DNA from: Coriolopsis trogii
Taxonomy: Eukaryota > Basidiomycota > Agaricomycetes > Polyporales > Polyporaceae
Assembly (NCBI GenBank): GCA_020543525.1
Contig: JAHYIO010000005.1
Coordinates: 1,647,001 to 1,711,000, forward strand
Direction: 5' to 3'
DNA: 64,000 nucleotides
Of the stretch, positions 23,677-35,277 are shown piece after piece. The notes under the pieces are model-generated. The model was not told the DNA's origin and searched no databases. It saw nothing but the letters and a program-made list of their open reading frames with translations. The position numbers and the translations under genes were made by a program. Each line of letters starts with the position of its first letter. The first letter of the stretch is position 1.

Positions 23677-24084
23677 CCCATGCCAGCCTATACATTTGGC
23701 ATCAGTAGACCTCAGCCCGAGGCTGAAGCTTGAAGCCCTGTTGCATCTATTGGAGGAAGGGCTCTGCGATGGTCTCGACCCTAGCCTGAGATGACGGGCC
23801 GTCTCTCCGAGTCTCATGTCGGACATCACATTGAATTTGCAGTGCGGTGGTCGCCAAGGCGTGAATGCTGAGAGCACTTCGAGATGACCCCTGACTCAAT
23901 TACTCTGTACTCTGGTGGAGCAAACATAGGCACTTGCAAGAATGGACTTGACTGGCTCATCGCTCTAAGACTCAGGGATCTCTGGAGCTATTGCCCTCGC
24001 GTCCCGTGTTGACCCAGGTCAAAGGTCGATGGGTCCAATGAAATTTGGAGCGTTCGCAAAAAGGGGCACACTATACTGGTTCAG
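23677..24084. other. Intergenic, nothing seen
   Basis: About 400 bp between the DUF6534 gene and tRNA-Met with no coding or structural signal beyond likely 3' untranslated sequence. Confidence 0.5.
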
Positions 24085-24185
24085 TGCTCGGAGTGAGGAT
24101 CGAACTCACGACCTCAGGATTACCCACAGTTCGTGGTCATACAAGCGTATGAGACCTGCGCTCTAACCAACTGAGCCATCCAAGC
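24085..24185 (-). tRNA. tRNA-Met(CAT), with 27-nt intron
   Basis: Cloverleaf by eye: acceptor GCTTGGA/TCCGAGC with discriminator A, D stem GCTC/GAGC, anticodon stem CAGGT, loop CTCATA+A with anticodon CAT, T arm GTGAG-TTCGATC-CTCAC. A 27-nt intron sits after position 37, the canonical eukaryotic site. It contains a CCAC/GTGG hairpin around a GAACT loop. Position 31/39 is a T-T mismatch. It is an elongator Met tRNA by anticodon and general fold. A copy with identical exons lies at 30640-30738 on the other strand. Confidence 0.93.
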
Positions 24186-24480
24186 AGATGCTTCTGATAC
24201 CTTGGGATTTAACAACAGCTACAGGTGGAGAGACCCCACACAACGAGTACAGAAGGAGGATCCACCACGAAATGTCCGACATGCCTCCCCAATGCATAAA
24301 GCACCGTCCGAGTCATCACAATCATCAAAGTCGTAAATAGTACGGCGACGCCCGTCCACGATATGACTTGCAGTGGAAAGCGAGGCAGGAAGCAGCGTAT
24401 GATAGGTGTTGTGCTTACGACGACTGCGCCATCCATCTTCCAGCGGTATCACTTCCGAACAAGCACCGTGCAATCCCAGC

Positions 24481-25498
24481 TCAACATGAGCACCCGCCGT
24501 CCGCGGGCTCGTCCGGCTCCTTGCTCAAGTCAATGCTCCCCGGCATGTCCTGACGGGCGGCGCTGCTCCCACCGCCGGTGCCCTTTCGGCCGGGACCAGC
24601 AGCCTGCCAGAGCTCGGGGGTATCGAGTATGCGCTCGACGACGTCTCGGAAGGCCTCTTTCACGCCGACGGACGTCTTCGCGGACGCCTCGACGAAAAGG
24701 GCATTCATGCGCGTGGCGAAAGCCTCGCCTTCTGCGTAGGGTACTTGTCGGGAGTATTCCTGGAGGCGAGGGCGCGCGTTGCAGTGGCGTGGCCGAGATG
24801 CGGTGTGGAAGCGTGAAGGTGGTGGGACGTAATGGAGATGGCCGCACCCGGGGAGGAAGCACGTTTCAGACCCATGGCGCGCATGTTGCAATACCGAGGC
24901 AGGAGAGGACGGACGACCAAGTTTGAGAAAGTGTATCGACGGGAATCATGAACCGAAGGAGCAGAGTAGCGCACCTTATCGACCTTGTTCCCGACGATAA
25001 TCTTGACGACTGAACTCGAGACGTACGTCTCAAGCTCGTTGAACCACTTGGGCAACGCATCAAACGTCTCGCGGTTCGCGACGTCGTATACGAGGATGAT
25101 GCCCTGCGCTCCGCGATAATACGAGGACGTGATTGTTCGGAATCGCTCCTGACCGGCTGTATCCTGTTGGCACAAATCCGACCGGGGTGGTCAGTGCAGG
25201 CGACGGTACAACTGTGCGGTTGCGTACCCAGATGCTGAGTTTGACTTTCTTGCCCTTCACGTCCATCTTGTGTACCTGCGGAAAGGCGGATGAGAACAGC
25301 TGACACAGTAGGGGAACTGAGAGGCATACGTACTCGGAAGTCTACGCCTATCGTTGCACTGGACTCGTCTTCCGGGAGCCATTGCTCGTCCGAGAAGCGA
25401 AGGAGGAGACTGCTCTTGCCAACGGAGGAGTTTCCGATGAGGAGAAGCTTGACGTTTATTGGTGCGGGTGCATTCGCTTTATCCTGTGGTTGAGACAT
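24481..25498 (-). CDS. RAB18: Rab18-type small GTPase
   Basis: Exons 25498-25334, 25275-25228, 25163-24975 and 24759-24481 encode 226 residues. All G boxes are present: GNSSVGKS (22-29), effector loop with [14 protein letters not shown] (72-79), NKVD (130-133) and SAK (160-162). The C-terminus ends CSC, a double-cysteine geranylgeranylation signal. The Rab family segments [14 protein letters not shown] and FNELETY fit Rab18/Rab1-like proteins; Rab18 works in ER and lipid-droplet trafficking, which is inferred here. The region before the CSC is Gly/Ser-rich and longer than in animals. Each intron falls at a codon boundary. Confidence 0.92.
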
Positions 25499-26170
25499 GC
25501 TCCTGGGTTGTCTGTAACCGGGTATGGGTTCGTATTGCGAGAAGTGTGGAGATGGTCTAACCGGCGGTCTTGCTAAGCGTAGTTCGTTCAATCAGGGATG
25601 TCGGGAAGTACGAGTGTGGAGATATGGATGGCCACCCGGAATGGGTGGGCGAGGCGCGAAGAAATGGTTTGAAAGAAAATCAGTAGACGATGACTTATAG
25701 AGCCAGAGAGCAGGGAGCAGTCGGGGAGAGCAACGAGGACTTGGGATGGGCAGCTCTCCGTGGACGGTGGCCGGACGCAACAGGCTTGGTCCCCAAACGC
25801 GCAGGCGCGTGACATCATGGACATCGCTCAAGCGCTCATCGACATCTAGTCCCCCTCGCACGGACAATACATTACCTACGCTACATATAAGAATGCTGTA
25901 TGCCATTTGTTGTTCATTGCACACAAGCTTCATACTGGTACGCGTCGAAACGTACACTGTAGGCAATGTATACAGTACATTACAGCCAGTGCTTGCTCGA
26001 CACCACCGTCGAGTCAGCGCCCTGGGCCTCAGAATGATCACGATCTCGTTCGATACATGTTGTTTATGGTCGGTGTGTCCCTCTGTAGCCTTGAGAGACA
26101 TGAGCATCGGCACCAGCCTGTTATCCAACCGTCAGACGGTACTCCGACCCCATCCGAGTCAGCGTACGTG
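25499..26170. other. Intergenic, promoter side of Rab18 gene
   Basis: No supported coding sequence. It contains the 5' flank of the Rab18 gene and the 3' flank of the uncertain minus-strand exon at 26171-26385. Confidence 0.5.
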
Positions 26171-26385
26171 CTATATGACGTCCCGCTTCTCGACCTTCTT
26201 GACCTTCAAGCTCTTCTCAAGGCTGTCATAGGTCTTGCCAATCCTGCGCACCTTGACGTCGTCGACGATGATCGCAAGCAGAGTCCTGAAATCGACCATG
26301 TACATACGCCTGAACGCCGCCTCGAAATCCTCCGGCCCGGCGTTGGGGAGGAGAATGAGCCCCGTCTTCGAACCACATGTTGATC
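26171..26385 (-). CDS. C-terminal exon of an unrecognised small gene
   Basis: A clean minus-strand exon beginning at a CTCGAG acceptor and ending at TAG (26173-26171). It reads through hydrophobic/basic sequence containing GLILLPNAGPEDFEAAF, then MVDFRTLLAIIVDDVKV and KTYDSLEKSLKVKKVEKRDV. The alternating hydrophobic pattern and Lys-rich end look coding. Candidate upstream exons lie between about 26450 and 26950 (including a segment with AENSSIQRAELKRHQ near 26430-26470), but I could not join them into one frame with confidence. I do not recognise the family. It could be an intact short gene divergent from the NTPase/nuclease gene at 26975, or a decaying remnant. Confidence 0.4.
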
Positions 26386-26974
26386 CTCGAGCGGACGCTC
26401 GAGGTGTGCACGCGTGTGTCCTCGATACCTTGATGTCTCTTCAGCTCTGCACGTTGAATCGAAGAATTTTCTGCAGTACAGAATTCTATGGACGGTCGTG
26501 CAGGTTCGACATACTGGTGGCAGTCTGATGGGTTCGTTCACTATGATCTCGAGACTCACTACCGGGTGACTGCATGAATGTAGCGCAGGATCTTGGGCAC
26601 TGTCATCTTCGCTTCTGATGCACAGACCCGTCATACGTATTGGTACGCCTAGGAACTCACAAAGTCGACCACGATCTCCCCTCAGGTTGTCCTGTGTTGG
26701 GAGACGACCCTGGTACATGAGTCGCGAAACATCCCTCCGAGGTCACCACATCTCCTGACAGAGTAGTCGCCCCTGGTGGACACGGTCGTGTCGATTGTAC
26801 GCAGGTTGTCTATGATCGCAAGTATATCGTAGGAGGAGAAAGCGGGTCTGAGTGCAGCGTGGGCGGTAGTATTGAGCAGGCTGAGTACCTTCCTGTTTTG
26901 GAGCCACAGCGCCGCGCACTTGCCTTTCGGAGCATGATGCCGTCTAGTTTCAATTCGCTTACCGTCCAACCACC

Positions 26975-29900
26975 ATGGATACCAACCTCCCAGCCGACCA
27001 CGCTCCAGATCCTGCCGCCGAACTTGTGCAAGGTTCTGCGACTAACCCTGACACCAAGAAGAGACGATCCAGCTCAGACGCATCCGTCGCCGCTGCGACG
27101 GTCAAGAAGCATCGCAGTACCGAGGACCAGGAACCACCTCCAGATCAACTTGAAGCGGTGCCATCAGCTCCAGAGTCTCAAACTGGCACCGTGCCTAGCC
27201 ATGCAACGCACTCACAGTTTACGGCCGAAGAGCTTGAATTATGGCAGTACCACCCTGCGTTACGGCAACAAAAGGGGCTATCCGACGATGCATACAACAA
27301 GCACATAGCTCTTTCCGTCATCGTCACGGTCGTCAATCTGAAAAAACCTGGCGCATTCAACGAGAACTACCAGGATGCGGATTCCCTGGCGCTCCGTGAA
27401 CTTGTGAATCGCAACCCATCCTTGTCCACGATGCTGGAACAGCGCGATTTCAAGGGCGTCATGGCTTCAGGCGAGTCTTGAACTCCTGCTTTGTCTCGCT
27501 TTGCCGCCAGACTGACCCTATTACAGCTCTTCTCTTGGCACCTCCCACTAAAGAAGAGACGGGCGAGGTGAAATTTTGGGACGTCGTTGCGGCAGGTCTG
27601 TGCTTTTGTGTTCCAACTTCGCCCTGCACTCAGTGGGCCTTCAATCAGCATACCAGGCATCTTGGCGCACGCCATTCAGAGGCTCCGCAGACGCTCTTTA
27701 CAACACCATCCGCAATCACATGAGGGAGGGTAGCGGCACTTGGTATGCACGATATGCTTTCTTCACTCAGGCATCGGGTACCGGCAAGTCACGGATGAAT
27801 GACGAGTTGGCTAAGAAGATTCTCTACATTCCTGTGAATCTTGCCCCTGTAGGCACAGAGGGTATGTCAGACATCTATCCAGGCTCACTGATGTCATGGC
27901 TCATGATCTTGGACAGTCTATCCCCCGCCGGACACGCCTGTGTACATGTGTCTGGATTTTGATACCACAGATCAAACCCGCTACGCGAAGAGAATCCAGG
28001 CCTTCCTCTACGCCGTGTTCTTCATAACGCGAGAATGCTTGGAGACGATTGCCAAAGAGCGCAACATACCAATCAGACGTACGTGCCATCTTCAAGAGTC
28101 CGTTAGCATTCAACTGAGTTATACATGCAAGCCGATACGATGACCGATGATCAATCACGAGTTGGCCTGTTTGCAAAACTATTCAGGGAAAAGATGACCG
28201 AAGGTATGCAATTTGGCCGTCATGGCGACTATCGGGTGGCATTCTACGAATCAGTGTGCAAGAAGGCCAGCGAGGTAAGCGTATATTGATATCTATCACG
28301 CAAAGTCAAGCTAACGTCATCCAGTTCTACAAAAAATGTGTCCTTGAGTCTGGACGCGTCAATTGGTCCCCTAAGATCTCTATTACTACCCAAGGACCCG
28401 GTGAGTAGCCATCATCGCTTACAGATGATCATCGGTATGCTCATGAGATATACGTAGACGGCACAAAGCGCAAGGAGACGGCGCAAGATGCCGCAAGAGC
28501 GCTGATCAAGTTTCTCACTTCCTCCACGGGAGATACAAAGCCCTATGTGATCCTGTGCTTCGACGACTGTCGTGGACTCCTCGAACACATTGCCGGCCAG
28601 GAGTGGACGCGATACTCGAAGCTGCAGCGCGGCCTTGGGGTCATTGCCGGGCTGCCCATTTTTACTCTCTTTCTATCCACGATGGGCCCGTTGGAACCAC
28701 CTGCTCCCGACCCAGAGATGACCAGCTCCAGTGTACTGGTGGAGAAGAGTTTGCGCGTCCTCCCACCGATCGTGGCTACACCACTCGATCTCCTGGCTTG
28801 TCGGTTCCCGCCAAAGGGATCAACGCCGTGGACTTTGGCCAAAGTGGCATCCACGTCTCACATTGCTCATCTAGGGCGCCCGCTGTGAGTGGTCAATTGA
28901 TTCTTTCTGGCTTCGCTGACCGCTGCCGTTGCAGCTTTGGTGCGATGGCCGATACGGGCAAATGGCCTTTCCAAGAACATCACATGATGGACTTTGCAGT
29001 CAGCAAGTTGTTGAATAGCAACAAGATGTACTGGAGGTTGTCAGACATACAGGAGCTGGCATGCTTTGGAGTACGACTTCCCCTCGATTTCAAGCAGTCC
29101 GTCTTTGATAACAAAGCAGAGTGGTTGCTGGTTTCGGATCACTTGCGTCTTCTGCTCTTCGTAGACGTTGGGTTCACCAGACAGACCACCGCCTGCGCCT
29201 CCGAACCACTCCTTGCAGAGGCTTCGTATAGAGTTTGGTCCTGCTATAGATGGTCAAGAGGCAAGCCCCGTTTGCCCACACGCAGTGGCTACTGCTCCGA
29301 GACTCCCCGGAACCCAATTTCCGTGCTGGAACGCCATCTACGGTATCTGGACCTTGGTACGCGCGGTGAAATTGTGGCCGCTATGCTGCTGCTGGACGCA
29401 CGTGATTGTGCAACGACGACAGACAAGGACATCGAGTCGAAAAATGCCGCCCTCGAGGACACCGACTCGACATATGCCGCTCTCGAGCGCATCGTCACTG
29501 TGCTGCAGTTCCTCGAAGCGCTCATCGGAACCTCTCCTGAGTCATGCCTTGCCAGCCTCCCGGCCTCGTTCCGCGAAGAGCATCGGAGCACGTCGCTGAA
29601 GGACGCGTTCAAAGACTACTACGTCTACTTCAACCACTTCATCAAGGCGCAGAGCGTCGACATAGTGAATCAGGAGTACCTACTCCTCGCCATCTCCCGC
29701 GGCGCGGCGCTGATCTGTGCAGACAACCAGGACGCCCTCGATATCATCATCCCCATTCTCAGGGGCAAGGAGCTGGTGAAGGACAAGGTGTCGGCGATTA
29801 TGATTCAAGTGAAGAACAACAGACAGTACACGACGAACGTGCAGACGAGCCTGTTCGTCGGCATGAACCCTTACGGGTGCGGAGTGTTCGACAAACACGT

Positions 29901-30294
29901 GGAGAACCCGCCTCCGGTCGTGCGCATGGTCTTTGCGCTTGCTTCGAGCGCGTCCATTGTGACCACCCGGCAGCATGGCACAGGGCCGACCTCGAAGGCG
30001 TCCCGATTCACGGCGTACGACCTATGGTTCGCGGGTGCCTCACAGGAAACGTTCGGAGTCGTCCAGAACGAAGAGGAGGAAGCGCAACTCGCGAAGCTGC
30101 TCAAGACGCTGCGGGACAAGTGCGACGCGATTGATTCTCACAAGAGCATCATGTTGCAGGAGGTGGCTCGGCAGATGCAACCCCTGACGATGATGAACAA
30201 GACTCACTTCACGAACTGGGTGGAGCTAGAAGAGGATACGAAGATTGGGTGTGAGGTTGACCTTGAGGACGTCAACGAGGAATCTGAGGTGTAG
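26975..30294 (+). CDS. Crinkler-like P-loop NTPase fused to a PD-(D/E)XK-like nuclease
   Basis: Exons 26975-27470, 27527-27595, 27634-27861, 27917-28078, 28132-28274, 28325-28400, 28458-28884 and 28935-30294 encode about 986 residues. The N-terminus (1-70) is polar with a KKRRSS basic patch. A Walker A motif ASGTGKS is at about 235-241 and a Walker B-like YVILCFDD at about 421-428. The C-terminal third contains NQEYLLLAISRGAALICAD, then LDIIIPIL (about 802) and IMIQVKN (about 822-828), which fits the Asp...Gln/Glu-x-Lys core of a restriction-endonuclease-like fold. This pairing of STAND-like P-loop NTPase and nuclease is known for Crinkler-type proteins in basidiomycetes, proposed to act in conflict, self/non-self or transposon contexts. 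Intron 1 appears to use a GC donor (TCAG/GCGAGT). Flanked by oppositely oriented tRNA-Met genes. Domain calls are by pattern; the biological role is inference. Confidence 0.8.
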
Positions 30295-30639
30295 TTCACG
30301 TTCATGTGACGTCCCTGTCGTATAAAATGTATGATAGCCCGAGATCGCGAACGAAATATGTTCCCTTCGGACTGCTGCGTCAAGAGCTTTGAATTCTCAT
30401 ACGTAGTCTGAGTCTGCAGTGCATGCAAGTTGGTCGCGCGTGCATTGCATTATACTGTACGTATCGCCGGATCACACAATACTATCACAATGATAATGGC
30501 ATTGTTCATGCTCAATCGAGGTTTAATGGTAAACATATCTCTGTGAGTCTGTGATCTGAGACTCTGACTGACGCAAACACGTACGGGAGGACTGATAACA
30601 AACTCATCACACAACATGTTACAAAAATTGTAAGTCATT
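30295..30639. other. Intergenic, nothing seen
   Basis: Likely 3' untranslated region of the NTPase/nuclease gene followed by the 5' flank of tRNA-Met. No other signal. Confidence 0.5.
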
Positions 30640-30738
30640 GCTTGGATGGCTCAGTTGGTTAGAGCGCAGGTCTCATACGCAAGTATGACCACTTAGTGGG
30701 TAATCCTGAGGTCGTGAGTTCGATCCTCACTCCGAGCA
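30640..30738 (+). tRNA. tRNA-Met(CAT), with 25-nt intron
   Basis: The mature sequence is identical to the copy at 24085-24185. The intron after position 37 is 25 nt and differs in loop sequence, but keeps the CCAC/GTGG hairpin and the following GTA. A T-run about 25 nt downstream (TTTTTT) can serve as RNA polymerase III terminator. Confidence 0.93.
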
Positions 30739-31140
30739 TTTTGTGCTCCGGGAGTGGCTTTTTTGGTGAGATTATCTTGTTCTGCCAGGGACGTTAACGG
30801 TACTACTACTCAGCAGCAGCCTCGAAAATTGCTGCCATCATCATGCCAATCTCACACACTTGTCGAGAAGAACTCAGGACCTCCCTCGTCTATGCAGCAT
30901 GATGCGACAACCAATCAGAACTCGTGGATGTTCGACGGGCTACTCCGCATGGCTAAAGTTCCCACCTCCCTCTGTTTCACGCCTTGAAGCTTAAACTTCC
31001 ACGGGTCGAGATCATTCACACATGCTAGTGCCCGAGCACACTTGCGCGACCGTTCGTCGTGAACTAGATCGCAGTGCGAGCTGCGGGATTGTGGCGACCC
31101 ACTCGAGGACCTAACAGTTCTCTCTACGCTCGGCGGGGCA
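30739..31140. other. Intergenic, promoter side of DMT gene
   Basis: Contains the polymerase III terminator of tRNA-Met and the presumed promoter of the transporter gene. No coding signal. Confidence 0.5.
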
Positions 31141-33023
31141 ATGGCAATGGACGCCTACTCGACAAGTCAAGATGACCCCCTCCCTCGCAGATATCGATAC
31201 CAACAGTTGACGTATCACTGCGGCGCGTTCTTCAGCAACAATGCGGGTTTGCTCTTGATCGCGCTATCACAAGGATTCGCGGCAGCGATGAACGTCTTTG
31301 TGAAGAAGCTGAACGAACTAACCCCGCCTGTCCACCCTGTCGAGGTGCGTCTTTCTCTCTCATCCCTGCATACATTGTATTTGGCAACGTGCTGATGGAA
31401 CCTCAATGTATTCAGCTCATATGGGTACGGATGGCGATGACATGGATCGTATGTATCGTCTACATGTCCATGACCGGTGTTCCGGATCCCGTTCTAGGGC
31501 CGAAAGGCATCCGAACGCTGCTGGCTTTCAGAGGTCTAGCTGGGTGAGCGATATACAGGGCCATCTCTATCACAGTCCTGACGTTGAGCGTCGCGTGCCA
31601 TTGATATCCTTACCAGCTTCGTTGGGCTGTTTGGCACGTATTACGCGCTACAGTACCTGTCACTGTCCGACGTTACAGTCCTCTCTTTCCTTACCCCCAT
31701 GGCCACCGCAATAACCGGCGCGCTGCTTTTGAAGGAGAGCCTGACCGTAAAGCAGGTCCTAGCCAGTTGTATGTCCCTTGTTGTCTCATGGCCGATCATG
31801 CTACTCACGGGCCTTTGTTCCAGTGTGCAGCTTTGTTGGTGTCGTCCTTATCGCACGACCGGAATTTCTATTCGGTGGACGTGTTGAGGAGATCCAGGAT
31901 AGCGGCGATGGATCTGTGAGGGTGGTGACTCCAGCGCAGAGACTAGGTGCTGTCGGGTACGCTCGAGTCATGAACGGTGGTACCGAGAAACACTGATACT
32001 CACCTTTGGACAGTGTTGCCTTGCTCGGAGTTGTTGGCTTGACCAGTGCATGTAAGTCGTCGCCCTCGATGGCATATATCTCTGTCAGAGCCGCTAGGCC
32101 TCATAATGACTGTGTAACGCAGACACGACGATACGCGCCATTGGCAAGAGAGCTCATCCGATGCACAATCTGGGCGCATTCTCGCTCTTCTGCATACTCA
32201 CTGGACCTGTTGCGTACGTCGCCGGTTGCACACTTATCTTCATGGAAAATGATTTGAGCTTGGCGCAGCATGGTCGTCACACATATCCCAGTGGTTATTC
32301 CAGATAATGCGACCTCCATATTGATGATCTTCGCCGTCAGCATTTGCGGATTTGCAGCGCAGGTGCACCATTGTGTCTCCTCCGATTTACTCACTCTGCT
32401 TACCTGATGATGCAGATGACGATGACCTCAGGTTTACAAAGAGAGACAGCAGGCCGCGGTACGATGGCGATATACGTTCAGGTCGGTTTCTCATCAGCGT
32501 TGTTCTGCATGCGTCCGAGCCTATATCTCTTCATGTCTACTGAAGGTCATCTACGCACTCATATTCGAGCGTATCTTCTTCCACACGACCCCGCCGCCGC
32601 TCTCTCTCATCGGGACTGTTATCATTCTGACATCCGCCATATATATCGCGGTGAGCCCACCGCCACGTCTTCCTCGTAACGACCGGCGCTCATTCGCATA
32701 TACCGTTCGCCCATCTCGCGCAGCTGAGCAAACAAGCAAACGTAACCAAGGACAACAAGGCGTCCCGAGAGACCGCGGACACCACCTTGGAAGAGGGACT
32801 GCTCGCCGCGGCCGACAATGATGGTCATGAAGCAAGGCAGTCTGTCGGTGATGCACATGAGATGAGCAAACTCGCCATCAGGCGCGACGGGCTCGGTTCC
32901 GGTGGTGGGAGTTCCTACGAGAAGTTCGCGATCGGATCGGAAGAGTCGCTCGTGTCGGAGGAAGACGAGCGTGCATCAGAGCAAGGCACATCGTCACTAT
33001 TGAACCGGATGCCGATGTCGTAG
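31141..33023 (+). CDS. EamA/DMT-family transporter, 10 exons
   Basis: Exons 31141-31344, 31416-31543, 31617-31768, 31824-31956, 32014-32051, 32123-32213, 32269-32362, 32416-32481, 32546-32650 and 32724-33023 give about 436 residues. About ten hydrophobic helices are visible, among them AGLLLIALSQGFAAAMNVFV, YYALQYLSLSDVTVLSFLTP (the typical EamA loop 'Y-AL-Y-S-AD-VL-FL-P'), ITGALLLKE, FVGVVLIARPEFLF, and in the second repeat GLQRETAGRGTMAIYVQV and GTVIILTSAIYIA. This is the drug/metabolite transporter fold with two EamA halves, probably in plasma or vacuolar membrane. The substrate cannot be told. The last exon adds a 95-residue hydrophilic, acidic cytoplasmic tail. A second ATG two codons in (31147) is an alternative start. 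Confidence 0.88.
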
Positions 33024-34326
33024 TGAGTACTATACGTAGGGCGTGCAGGGTGAGTGAGCGAGTTTGTATGGCAGGAAGCCGATAATCTTACGCTCGGTCA
33101 GTAACGCGTAGCTTGCCTTGGACGGTCGAAAGCAGCATACATTGCGCACGCGTGTGCACGGATGGCAAGATGACAGTTGTGTTCGCCGTCGAGGGGGGCA
33201 TGTATACACGGTCTTGCAGATGACTGACTCTATGGCTCAAGTCATCGTCTCCGATATTGTAGACTTCACGGGGATCGCCATCGCCGCTTTGAAGAGCGAA
33301 CGGATGGATTGACAAACTCCTTGCCCTGCTACGGTGAAGTGGACTGATTGTTACAAACTCCCATAGGTTGGAAGTCGCTTCAATTCATACCATGCAATAC
33401 GTGGTCCGATGTATGAACAGTCCGAACTTGGCCGGATTTACGCGGACTTCGGGAAGGGGTTACTCAACTCGAGCGCCTGTGTATAGACTGTCGTACGACA
33501 GCGTACGACCCGGCTTATCTGATAAGATGTGATCCGTGCTCACCGGTGGCCAAGTATGCAAGCCCAGATACTTGTGTATGGTTTTGCGATGAACTGATTC
33601 GCCGCGCACCGTCAGGAAGTGACTCTTGAAGGCACCATCTGAGTAACAAGAGCAGGTGAGCGGGCCAAGGAAGCACGACGTCGGGCGATAAACTGACTTG
33701 CGCGGTCACGTGAAAGATATGACGCGTATTAATGAGCATGAAGGCAAGAACATTCGAGAGAGTAGATGAAACAGACGGAACGGAAGGAACTAGCTACGCC
33801 TTGCTGCCAGTGCCACGAACGATCGTGAGAGAAGTTAGAACGTACCGCAAAACACAAATGTCGTTGCTGCCGGCGATGGCCATCAAGAGTTGTGAGGCCG
33901 GACCGAGCTCAAGACCCTAGACTGCTCGAGCCTGGCATGTTGCGCAGGCGATAGCGATGAAGATGCGGAAATGTGAGATATGACGTTATATCGACCATCG
34001 CAGAAAGCCATCGACTGATGTTTGCTGGCAGACGATTGTTCGGCCGAGTCCTGAGGCCTGACGTCCTGCATCGTGTTCATCGCTGCTCGCTCAAGGACGG
34101 TGCTTTGCAAGACGAGGAGGTAGACGACCACGGCTAAACGGATACGAGGGCGCTACGGTCACGCCCTGTCGCGTCGTAAGCAACGCACGTGAGAAGCAAA
34201 CACGGACAAAGAACGCGGGGGGCGGATACATATATCGGAGGTCGCGTCTGGACCTGACCCTCGACTCGACTCTCGACGCCCGTCCCCACACTCTACCTGT
34301 TTTCCTCGCTGTTCTCCCCATCTACA
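33024..34326. other. Intergenic, 1.3 kb
   Basis: No gene supported. The right end is the peroxiredoxin promoter, with a TATA-like TACATATATC at about 34227-34236, roughly 90-100 bp before the start codon, and a CT-rich leader from about 34255 to the ATG. Confidence 0.5.
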
Positions 34327-35277
34327 ATGGTTGCCATCGTTCAGAAGCCTGCGCCTGGCTTCAAGGCCCAAGCCGTCGTTGACGGTCTATTCAAGGAGGT
34401 CTCTCTCTCCGACTACCTCGGCCAATGGTGAGTCGGACCAGTGCGCTTTGTTAGCCATACTTCGAGACAGCTCATACTCTGCCTCAATTGCTGAAGGGTC
34501 GTCCTCTTTTTCTACCCGCTGTACGTTCCACCTTGCACCACTCATGCCTGCGTGGCTCATCTCGACTCCTGTGCCACAGCGACTTCACCTTCGTCTGCCC
34601 GACGGAGATCCTCGCCTTCAACGATGCCCTCCCGCTCTTCAAGCAGATCAACACCGTCGTCCTCGGTATGCTCCTGTTCCTCTCGTCCTATATAATCGTC
34701 TCGCTCATGCGCCTCTCCTAGGCTGCTCGACCGACTCCCACTTTGCTCACCTTGCCTGGGCCACCCAGCCCCGCAAGCAGGGCGGTCTCGGTCCTGATCT
34801 CCAGCTGCCCTTGATTGCCGACAGGAGCATGTCCATCGCTCGCGACTACGGTGTCCTCATCGAGGAGGAGGGCATCGCTCTCCGCGGCCTCTTCATCATC
34901 GACCCGAAGGGTACTCTCAGGTCTGTACTCCTCGGCGTCTTCTTGAAATCTTCTGTGCCATGACTGATGTGCGGCTGCGGCGCGTCTGGTACAGGCAAAT
35001 CACCGTCAACGATCTCCCCGTCGGTCGCTCTGTTGAGGAGACTATCCGTCTCGTCAAGGCCTTCCAGTTCACTGTACGTAATTTAGCTGCTTACCTCACG
35101 TTTGGCCCTCCTCACATGCAATCACAGGACGAGCACGGAGAGGTCTGCCCTGCCAACTGGACCGAGGGCAGCAAGACGATGAAGGCCGACCCCAAGGGCT
35201 CGCTTGAGTACTTCTCGAGCGTCGACGCCAACGGCGCCAACGGGAATGTGAGCAAGAAGCGTGCCCGCATTGACTGA
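34327..35277 (+). CDS. TSA1: Typical 2-Cys peroxiredoxin
   Basis: Exons 34327-34427, 34497-34520, 34580-34665, 34722-34920, 34995-35073 and 35128-35277 encode 212 residues. The peroxidatic Cys48 lies in DFTFVCPTE and the resolving Cys170 in GEVCPANW, the spacing expected of typical 2-Cys enzymes (Tsa1/PrxII type). GGLG (in the QGGLG loop) and a C-terminal YF are both present; together these confer sensitivity to over-oxidation and allow a signalling role in known enzymes. The enzyme reduces hydrogen peroxide and alkyl peroxides using thioredoxin, in the cytosol. The C-terminus extends by a short basic tail (KKRARID) beyond the usual end, which could be a weak nuclear signal. Exon 2 is only 24 nt. 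Confidence 0.95.
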
